This document shows, in pieces, positions 55,764-64,000 of a stretch of 64,000 nt of DNA (position 1 is the stretch's first letter; every line of letters starts with the position of its first letter). The DNA is from Protopterus annectens (lineage: Eukaryota > Chordata > Ceratodontiformes > Protopteridae). The stretch is from positions 609,646,245 to 609,710,244 of the forward strand of contig NC_056748.1 in the NCBI RefSeq assembly GCF_019279795.1, written 5' to 3'. The translations under genes and the position numbers were made by a program. The notes beneath the pieces are model-generated. The model was given only the letters and a program-made list of their open reading frames with translations. It had not been told where the DNA came from and made no database searches.

Positions 55764-56870
55764 TTGACTCCGTCTCTGCTCATGCAGCAGTTAAGGGCTT
55801 TATTCCAGTCTGCTCCAAGAAAAGAAAGGGACATGGCAATATGTTTTGGATTTAGCTGCTCTAAAGTACTTTTTGAAAATACCAATAAGAAGGCTAGAAA
55901 GCCTACTACTAGAAAATCACACATTGGCAAATGGATCAAGTATTTCTAGTTGGTGCAACCAAAACTAAAACCCATTAAGCACTAGTGTTTTTTCTCCTGT
56001 ATTTGTTTACTATTCTGTTGTCTGTCTTATTCCTCAGTCAAGGTTCATTCTTGTAAAATTGCAGCATGTCTGCCCATGGTTTCTTTTTCGATGCAGTCTC
56101 ATGTCTGAATATTTTTGAAAATAGGTTCAGCATGAGAAGTCTCTGAGAAAATCAGTGGCTTATCCTTAGGATCTTAGTTTTGCTAGGAAAAAAACACTTG
56201 CTCCCATACCTCTCAACTGTACACATTTTCACAGAATGTACAGATTGTTGTCTCATATTTTGGCCCGTTTTTCATAAAACACTGGTTTTCTGACAGATTA
56301 GTGGTAAATTATTAATTCATGCTAATGCAAAATCTGTTCTTTTATCAACTTTCTAAGTCTGTGATAGCAATATTTCAAAGTTGACCCTATGGTTGGCCTT
56401 TGTCCCACTTTTATTTATAGCTTTGTCCAGATTTCTTGCTGTAAGATTTGAGAAGTCATTCCAGAACCTAAAATTTGTGTGTGGGGGGATACTTCATAAG
56501 CTTCATATGTCTACAGGCAACTACAGTACTGTCATTGCAGAACTTCTGATTCCTTTTCCTGTTTTCTGAAGGAAAGAAAGGGAAAGTTGTGTTTAAAACA
56601 GACTTTTTCCAAATGGCTGTCTCAGACTATTATCTTTTTGTGATTCCCAACACCACAATACTATTCCAGGCAGGATCAAGGGTCACTCTACTAGGCTGTT
56701 GTCTTCATCTATGCCTTTTGGAAAGGGCTGGATTGTAGAAGGAGCAAGTTGGTCCTCTGCACACTTTTCCAAAGCACTTACGTTGCTTTCCTTCTCAAGA
56801 TCTAGGTCAAGCTTTGCTGCTACTGTTTTTTTGAGGCTCCTAGACACCTTTCCTTCTTAACCCCCAGTTG
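55764..56870 (+). pseudogene. DIRS tyrosine recombinase remnant (F3)
   Basis: 'NKKARKPTTRKSHIGKWIKYF' (ending about 55949) is the core-binding start. 'LHKLHMSTGNYSTVIAEL' (about 56495-56550) equals the 'LHKLDVHRQLRFYLDR' region of the others. The remainder to 56870 ('LHTFPKHLRC...SRSSF'-like) is badly frameshifted. The MITE separates 'KTLAP' from the following block. Confidence 0.58.
56205..56458 (+). mobile_element. hAT-like MITE copy 3, inside F3
   Basis: Starts 'catacctctcaactgt' and ends 'tttgagaagtcat'. The middle matches copy 2 ('ctgacagattagtggtaaat', 'ctttgtccagatttcttgct'). It interrupts the YR remnant of F3 after the 'cacttgctcc' codons that are uninterrupted in F1 (16797-16806). 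No duplication survives. Confidence 0.68.
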
Positions 56871-56950
56871 TTCTAAGCTATGGTAACCTACTTGTATAGC
56901 GTAGGCAACTGCAGCAGTGATAGTAATATAGTAGACTTTTGTAAGTAGAC

Positions 56951-57130
56951 TTGTATAAGTAAAGTAAAAAACAGCCACAAAACTGTAAATCCACAGAAAG
57001 AAGTCAGGAATCCACACAAAGTAGAGTTTAGCACTTTTGTCTCTTTATTAGAAACTTCATCAGGTTCTGATGAACCTGATGAAGTTTCTAATCGAGACAA
57101 AAGCGTTAAACTCTACTTTGTATAAGTAAA
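56951..57130. mobile_element. Mini PLE-derived hairpin with 13-bp target-site duplication
   Basis: A 154-bp insertion (56964-57117) lies between two copies of ttgtataagtaaa (56951-56963 and 57118-57130). Its core is a near-perfect palindrome of about 100 bp: 'caaagtagagtttagc' to 'gttaaactctactttg' around 'aggttctgatgaacct'. One arm reads CTGATGA, A, stem GTTTC/GAGAC, AAAA, GCGTTAAAC, closely parallel to the ribozyme-like motif of the big PLE. I infer a head-to-head pair of PLE ends with no coding body. Confidence 0.68.
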
Positions 57131-60100
57131 CTTAACATAACAGTCGATGTTTACATGATTGCTCCTCATTCCATGGCAAAAGATGTTTCTTATCCCCAAG
57201 AAATACTTTTGCCCACATGTGGCAACCTCAGTTGCTTTAGGCTTCCCATATAATCTATAAAATTCATTCAGAAGGCTGACTTTCACAAATAGGTGATCAT
57301 CTTAGCCCTATATTGGCTCCTCTGGGTTCGATTTTCCCTGCTTTTATTCTCTGCTACTGGAAATTTTGCTTTCAAATCACAGGAACTCTCCCAACCTATC
57401 CATTGAGCAAATCTGCCACCCGAGCCTAGACATGAGGCTGTACTTCAGAACAACAACTAACAGACAAATTCTTATACTAATCTATTTTGATTACTGTAAA
57501 GCAATTTAGCTGTGTTCTGACCTTTTTTTTGGGCAGTTCCAGAGTATTTTACCCACATTTTTGACATTAAACTCTGTCCACCCTCCAAGTCAAATTGTCA
57601 AGACAATATGTATGTTGTTGTCATTCACTGGAAATGAACAAATATGGAACTGTTACAATCATAACTGTGTAACCTAATGTGTATCTGACTGTTGCCTTGA
57701 CTTTTTATTAAATCTTTCATACTACTCCACCCCCAAACACCTGTTTAGCAGTTGATTGCATGTTACGCTATTTTAATGAATTCAGACAACCTGTAACAGT
57801 GTCCAAAGGAACTTCTTGGTAGCTTAACTATGTTTGAAAGAATTGACCCTTAATCACTTCTGTTTTCTAATTTGTATGTAAAGGTCTACATCTCCAGAAT
57901 GGTTTGGCACTTTTTCCACTTTCAGGAATTTAATGACAGTGGTACTGTAAAACACTGTATCAGGCTCCCACCCTCAGAGACAAAGAATCGTAGGACTGAA
58001 GGCATACTAGCTTTGTATATTGCTGTGACTATTTTGCTGTGAAGAGTTAAAATAGTGCATATTTTCAACTGACTTGACTGTTATGCCTTCTCAATTTCAG
58101 AAGGGCTCTAACTTGAATTTAAGAAGCTGCCATGTTCTTTCTAGTATAAACATGTGATATTGTCAAAGGAAAAACTTCAAAGACCAGTACACGTAAGGTT
58201 CAGGTTAAGGCACTTTAATTCTTGCAGCAAGGAGACAAAAACATGCATGCAAAAATACAGAGTTTGTCTAACTAAAATCAGGAAGTGAAGCCATTCTTAT
58301 ACTATTCTTACAAGACATTGCCTACTGAAGCTGACGTAGTAAATCACAAGTTTACAGTATTGTTTTTCACAGCAGATGTTGCTCATGATTTTCTGCTGAC
58401 ATGACATAACATTTCTAGATTCATGAGAAAACTTTTGAAAAATAACATGGCCTTGGAGACCAGCAGCTAGTTGCAATTATTTCTGTAGTGCTCTGTTACA
58501 TTTCAAGGTACTCTACTCATTCGAGCACAAAGCAATCACAGATTATAGTTCATATTCTTCAAGCGATCTTTGTTCTACTTTATCTATCCTTCCTGCAGCT
58601 GTGTATGTTCTCATAACACAGACAGGGCTAATTGTCTAGGTTTAATAACATTATAGAAAGCAGTATTGTTCTATTCATTATTTTCCTAACTTAGCAGAAA
58701 ATCATCTGCTTCCCAGTTAATTTCCTAAGACATAAACAAGATTTTAGCTGTGCTGACAAAATACAAGGTCAGAAAGCATTTGCCATTAGTATGGATTTGC
58801 TCAGCATAAAACAGAATAAATGTATTAACCCTTTTGGGCTTCTAAAAAAGCACCAATGCACACATATTAATACATATTTTTCTAACAGATATGAAATTTA
58901 AGAACAAGGTTATAACTTGCATAGCTACAGAAGCTTTCTGAGAAAAGCTACATTTCATAAGAATTACACTTGTGATACGATTTCAGGTAGAATGAGTTAG
59001 TAAACTTGACAGTATGCCCAGTGTTTGTAAATTGGCCCAGAGCTGCAGGTGGTACCTAACCAAATTGGCTGTCTGTAACATTCTGAAATGTAAAAAAATG
59101 CAATAACCTCGTGATTCTAGGTGTAAACACCCTCTTCCACATTTAATCATACCATGTTAGCTAGTTGCAGACTTGATATTAGACTTTTACAGCTTCTTTT
59201 TTTTTTCCCCTTGTGGAATATTTAGGATTTTTACAGTAGATAACAGTAACTCTGTCCAATGAGAGAAAGCTTTTTACAAGACTCATTCAACTAACTTTAC
59301 TGAGAAAGTAACCCAATCTACTTTTTTTATTAATTGGCATATTGATACTGCAAATTTGGATCCAGATCACGCTTGGATTGTTGACTTTACTGCTGTAGTG
59401 CAACATTTCAGCATCTTAATGTTCTCATAATGATATTGTGTTAGTGTTTTAGAATTTTTGTTCGTGTGTGTATATACGTATGCTCAAGGCTGCAGACACT
59501 ATTGTTAATATAGAGACGGATGTACATATAGAGAGGAAGGTGGATATGTAGACAGAACTACGTAATATCTGTATTAGTTACATACAGATACATTTGCCAT
59601 TGTAGTGATCCTTTTCTATGTAGCTTTATGCATCTTGCCTTATTGCTTAGAATTGGGTTGTGACTAGCTTAGATACCTGGTAACACTGGAATAAATAACT
59701 AGTCTAGGCCATTACTATGTACTGTATGTTTGGCAGAAATTACAAACACTATCCCACTAGAAGTCTTATAATGCTGAATGCCAGTTTGCAACAGAAACGG
59801 CACATGAGCCACAGTATCTGGTAACTATGTACAAAAGACTATATCACAGTCCCTGTCTGAGATTACATTATGAAACTTTTAAGGCAGTAACAAGGTGGTT
59901 GGACTGTAATTCTCCTAAGGAATTACAATGCAGGTAAAACATGACTATGAAGCACATTCCTTTGACTGCATGCCTTTTTTTCCCTCCTCTTCTGGTGGTA
60001 TATATGGAATTTTACACTTTTTTTAAGGTCAAGTGATGGCTTGGTGCATGCATATTCTAGACAGTTTCATCAGGTACATGAGCAGAAGTAACCATAGATT

Positions 60101-60399
60101 AGAAAGTGGTTATTGTGCCAGTTATCTGCATTAGGAAGAACTGTTAAAAGATTGTTTGAAAGCCAAAATGTGGGTTGTCAATACTGTAGTTTCTGTATTT
60201 TGTTTTGCACACTGTCCCCCCCTCCCCAAAATCCATTTTCACTCCTGGAATAATCTGGGCTGAACTGGCTTTCGGTTTCCATAGATTTCATTACCAAGCC
60301 TATGCATAACTGCTGGTCTTTTCCTTTTCTATGGCTTGCATGTCCTTTCAAATTTTCCAATATATTTGGGGGTACCAGTAGCCTCTTTCTTCTCTAGTA
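57131..60399. other. Long interval without recognised elements
   Basis: After the F3 ICR, about 3.2 kb of mostly AT-rich sequence. No exon-like, RT-like or repeat-end motif was found, and the longest open frames (60-70 codons) look random. It is the best candidate in the window for non-repetitive host DNA or very old repeats. Confidence 0.45.
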
Positions 60400-61380
60400 T
60401 TGGAAGCAGACTCTAGCTTGCTTAACTTGCTTTTCATAAGGGATTATGGATTGGGGAAGATCTGAGCACCAGGTCCAAAGCTTGGAAGCGGCTGAAGTAA
60501 GATCCGACATGGATCTGAAGACCTGTACATTGACTACACAGGTCTGTTGTTAGGATTGGAATTAATTACGTACCATATTTCTGATATGGTTGGAAATATT
60601 ATCGAAAAGTATGGTGGGAGAAGTATGTGTATGCTGCTTCAACTTTGATTTTCAGACTTTTGAATTGTCATGCTTGTGCATTAAGGATTGTCCAGACTAA
60701 CTGTAAAACTATGAGGAATGTTTTGTTTGCAGTTTATTCGTCTGAGGAAACATCTACTTCAAATTTCTTTTGTTAAAGTTGTGGGTTTGACTCTAATACT
60801 GCTGCAATGGCTCTAGTGACTGGTACTATTTTTTAAGAGGGTTGCTTGACTGCACTCACAGAACCTCCCAGATGTTAACAAATGAGTTTTTAAGTTCTCC
60901 TTTGGATTGAAATTGTGCTTGGACTGTCATATGCAGAGGTGATCAAAAATTGTGATGAAAGGTGCAAGCTTATCTAGTGCATGATTTTCCAGACCTCTTT
61001 TTTCAAGGGATTCTATATGTCCCAATCCACTTTCTGCAGAAAAGCAGAATAAACAGCCTCAACATACAGGCAAACATTTTAGAACAAGTGGCAAGGGGGT
61101 TCCTGAAAGAACCCTCAAAACCAAGGACTGTCCAAGCATGAGTCTGACAATTCAAGAAATCTTGTGACTGCTCCCAGCCTGGCCCTCTTTTTCTTTCAGA
61201 AAGTCTGACTCTCCATTTTGGCAATGGTTTGGTTTCAGGTACATCATTTCTGCTGACTCTTCAAGGTTACAGGTGGTAATGGGAGGAAATTCCTCCTTTT
61301 AAGGGATAACTCTATATCCTCTAGATTAGCACCCCCACCCAACTGGTTCCTCATTGTATGCTGTTCCAAAGGGTGATTGA
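60400..61380 (+). pseudogene. DIRS gag remnant F4
   Basis: 'DSNTAAMALVTGTIF' near 60790-60830, then 'FFKGFYM' near 60990, align by eye with the F2 gag (about 29420-29660). Stops are frequent. No ITR was identified. The boundary with element E at 61386 is clear from the E left tip. Confidence 0.4.
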
Positions 61381-61506
61381 ACCAGATGTTCTTTGTGTTT
61401 CACAGTTGCAATGATCATACTTGGGTTATCCTGCCAGGGGTAACCCTCAGTCGGCCCAAATATGAGAGGCTTAGTTTTTCTGCGTCGGTTGCTGTCGCTC
61501 CAGGAC

Positions 61507-61533
61507 TGACGTCAGGTTGTCAGTGGTATAAAA
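61507..61533 (+). promoter_or_regulatory. CRE and TATA box in the element E ITR
   Basis: TGACGTCA (61507-61514), a perfect cAMP-response-element palindrome, lies 13 bp before TATAAAA (61527-61533). A 'catcagtctttc' start-like sequence is about 25 bp downstream. The intact CRE also occurs in the right ITR of element C. Binding by CREB/ATF factors is inference. Confidence 0.55.
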
Positions 61534-61697
61534 TCAGGCAGCCGATGCCATTACATCAGTCTTTCTTGCCGAGGAGTCCGAAGAAGCAGTTCGCACGAGT
61601 GCCGGTCAGCTGCTACCTGAGTTTCGTTTCCGAACTGAAGTTGAAGTTTTCTAAAGCTAAATACCCCGTTGGGGATCCCTTTTTCTTGCTCTAACCG

Positions 61698-63560
61698 ATG
61701 TCAGAAAAAGTTAACAATTGTCTCGCCTTTGGAAAACAAATACCACATCAAGACGTCCATTCTTACTGCATCACCTGTTTAGGCCCAGACCACGACATAT
61801 CTCGCTGCTGCTTTTTGTGCTTTGTTCAACGCCAGAACTACTTGTCGTCGGGCCCTTATTGTAGCTAAATATTTTCACTCTCTATCACCGTATTCCAATA
61901 TGGCTTCGGTAAACAGTCCATCTACCGATCTTCCAAAAAAAAACGTAAGGATAAAGACAGAGACAGACCGCACAGGTCCAAAACTGCCAATGATGCTTCC
62001 TTTAAGCTAGTCGTGAGCTTGCCGGTCCTCAGTGAGGCACTTTCACAGCCCCTGATGTCCGCTTCTGTGGATTCGCAGGCCACTACCGAGACCTGTTCGG
62101 AGTCCGGTATGACACGAGACTCTTCTTTGACTAAGGATCCCACGGATGTCTCTACCTTGGATGGGTCCAGAGCCGCTAAGCAGGCACCGGCTTCTGAGGA
62201 AGTTGTTTGCACTACCGATACTCTACATAAACAGATGACGTCTTTCGCATCTTCATTTCTTTCTAAAACTACCGAGCTTCTAAGGCCCAGGGTATGAACT
62301 ACGCCTAAAAAATCGACCACCCAAACTCGGGCACATGTTTTCATTACTCAATCTCAAATGCTTAAAATGGCAGAAGACCTTATCATGCTTATTAGGGGAA
62401 GCCAGCCTACCCCTTCCAAAAGAAAGAGAGACTTGTTCCCAGTAGTTTTGTCTGACCAGGAGTCCGGTGACTCTGAGGTTTCTGAATATGAAGACATGCA
62501 ACCCCTATCTGCTTATGAGGATTCAGATGCAGAGGAATCCATTCCTTCTGCCTCTCCTCCAGAGGATTTTTCATTTGGCGAAACCCTACATACTTTAAGG
62601 GAGCATTTCCAATGGTAATGTCAGGACTATCCTCAGTCCAAAAAGAGACTCAGAGAATTCTTAGATTTACCACAGCACAGATCTTTAGCCATTCCTTCTG
62701 TCTTGGATGTTGTGGATGATGTCTTTGTGGAATCCAGTACGACTCCTGACACCCTTCCTCCTCCTCCCAGGAAACCTGACAGGTATTAGTCCCTGACTCT
62801 CACAAATTTATTTTTAGAAATCGTACTGCTGACCCAGAGGTCATCTCCCAAGGACCTAAAGGAATAAAAGCAACCACAGCTAAGAATCCCACCCCCTCAG
62901 ACAGGGATTCCCGAGCTTTAGACAGATGGGGTAAAAAAGTGTGCACCTCTGCAACTCTTGCTATTAGAGCACTAAATTGTCAGTTCCACATGCTGAAATA
63001 TCAGCAACATACCATGGAACTCCTCAAACAAAAAATGTCTACCTTTCCTGCTTGTGCAGAGAATAAAGACTATGCATTTTGCAAGCAAGATTACTAAACA
63101 CACCTTGCAAGGTGGCTTTGATGCCCTAGAAGCATCTTGCGGGGCAGCAGTCACTAGTTCTGTACTTTGAAGGCATGCATGGCTTAAGGAACAGTCCTTG
63201 GCAGACCATGTCAAATCAAAACTATTGGACGCACCATTGCACAAAGACAATTTGTTTGGCGCTAAGGGAAAAGAGGTCTTAAAGATGGAAGAAAAACCTA
63301 AATCTATGCAAACAGACTTCTTACAGGTTCAGCCTCCAAGGTTCACTAGGCATTGCCCCTCCAAGCAGTGGTCCTTTCCATCCCCCTCCAGGCCAGCTCA
63401 GACTCGACCTAGGGGAAGCAGACCCCCTAGACAGCAGTCTAAGGGAATGCAGAGATCTAAGCAATGGAGTTCCTCCTCTTCAAAAACAGGGAGTGCTAAG
63501 CCACCCCTTATGGAAAGAACTCACAATGACTTTTCACCTCCACCCCTTACCTCTGCCCAC
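61698..63560 (+). pseudogene. DIRS gag of element E
   Basis: ATG at 61698 ('MSEKVNNCLAFGKQI') aligns with the starts of B and D gag. 'YCITCLGPDHDISRCCFLCF' is the Cys/His cluster, with changes. Later blocks are 'SPPEDFSFGETLHTLREHF' (about 62560-62618), 'GGFDALEASCGAAVTSS' and 'RPRGSRPPRQQS' near 63410. Stops at about 61864, 62296 and 62616 plus frame changes disrupt it. Confidence 0.75.
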
Positions 63561-64000
63561 CTGCTTGTGCCCCTAGGAGGAAAACTCTCCTCCCATGCAA
63601 AAAACTGGGCCTCTATTGCCAACAATCAGTGGGTCCTCAACATAGTGTCCCAGGGATACAAATTTTATTTCCACACTCTGCCAATCCTCCAAACCAGTGG
63701 GCAGAGGCCAAACAACAAGTCCATTCCCTGCTCCCATGAGGGCAATACAGCCTGTTCCTGCAGATCAGATAGGCCAAGGTTTCTATTCCAGGCTTTTCCT
63801 GGTACCCAGAAAAGAGGGCACCTGGTACCCAATCCTCGAGCTATCAATTCTGGACACCTTCCTGATGATACCAAAATTCAAAATGCTCACCCTCCAGCAA
63901 CATCTTCCTATGATTTCCAAGGATGCTTGGTTAGCCACCCTAGATCTAAAAGAGGCCTATCTACACATCCCAGTCAGAGAATCTTGCAGAAAATATCTAC
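63561..64000 (+). pseudogene. DIRS reverse transcriptase of element E, N-terminal part
   Basis: 'AKNWASIANNQWVLNIVSQGYKFYFHTLP' (about 63598-63680) starts the RT. After a frame change come 'LSILDTFLMIPKFKML', 'LPMISKDAWLATLDLKEAYLHIPV' (about 63841-63975). This is the same order as element C (39230-39640). The window ends just after the first palm block. Confidence 0.8.

Larger units (their letters stand above)
54940..57170 (+). mobile_element. Old DIRS element F3 (family F), heavily interrupted
   Basis: Left-end-like sequence near 55040-55180 shares 'tcttcagagctttc' and 'gggcagataagt' with F1. A gag piece (55240-55400) has 'CLRPGHSYRECSVCKAL', matching the gag Cys/His cluster. YR pieces lie at 55800-55950 and 56450-56870, and the ICR at 56880-56963 and 57118-57170. 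A MITE (56205-56458) lies in the YR and a PLE-derived hairpin in the ICR. No RT block is seen. Confidence 0.65.
61386..64000 (+). mobile_element. DIRS element E (C family), 5' part; continues beyond the window
   Basis: The left tip 'atgttctttgtgtttcacag' matches the left tip of element C. The ITR (about 61386-61580), leader, gag and the beginning of pol follow. Element E retains the gag region (about 61592-63404) that element C has lost. It stops in the RT at the window edge, so YR and ICR cannot be examined. Confidence 0.87.

Overview
This window looks like transposon-packed DNA from a vertebrate with a repeat-rich, probably large genome. The mix of LINEs (CR1-like, L2-like, L1-like and RTE-like), DIRS-type tyrosine-recombinase retrotransposons, a Penelope-like element (PLE), a SINE with an RTE tail and a hAT-like MITE suggests a fish, lungfish or amphibian. 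The species call is inference. I found no host exon, rRNA, tRNA or CRISPR array. Every coding signal I can support belongs to a mobile element, and nearly all are broken by frameshifts or stops.

Layout. 1-1334 is the 3' part of an L2-like LINE. 1335-5554 is a nearly full-length CR1-like LINE with an esterase ORF1 and an EN-RT ORF2. 6461-8169 is a 5'-truncated CR1 copy. 8359-9009 is the left end of an old DIRS (family F). 9025-14640 is a young PLE with a 15-bp target-site duplication, two long open reading frames and three copies of its terminal repeat, one of them inverted. 14656-14783 is a CR1 tail. 14856-19530 is an old DIRS of family F (F1) carrying an RTE LINE (17528-19200) in its internal complementary region. 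19700-22175 is an antisense L1-like LINE containing a SINE (21222-21436).

22176-31195 is another family-F DIRS (F2) split by a complete DIRS, element B (22367-28559). 31270-31798 is a fold-back repeat. 33170-34405 is a CR1 fragment. 34690-38050 is an antisense L2-like LINE. 38854-48659 is DIRS element C, split by complete DIRS element D (41470-47497). 49490-50652 is another CR1 fragment, and 51200-52465 is an antisense L1 endonuclease fragment. 53400-57200 holds hAT-like MITE copies and family-F DIRS remnant F3, which contains a 154-bp PLE-derived hairpin insertion. 60400-61380 is a further DIRS gag remnant (F4). 61386-64000 is DIRS element E, of the C family, cut by the window edge.

The DIRS elements share one plan: inverted terminal repeats (ITRs), gag with a Cys/His motif, RT-RNase H-methyltransferase-like pol, tyrosine recombinase (YR), and an internal complementary region (ICR) that repeats both outer tips. 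B, C and D each preserve an ICR whose junction fixes the element ends to the base. The most notable points are the PLE with its ribozyme-like motif, the insertion of D into C without any duplication, and an RT-less gag-YR architecture shared by F1, F2 and probably F3.
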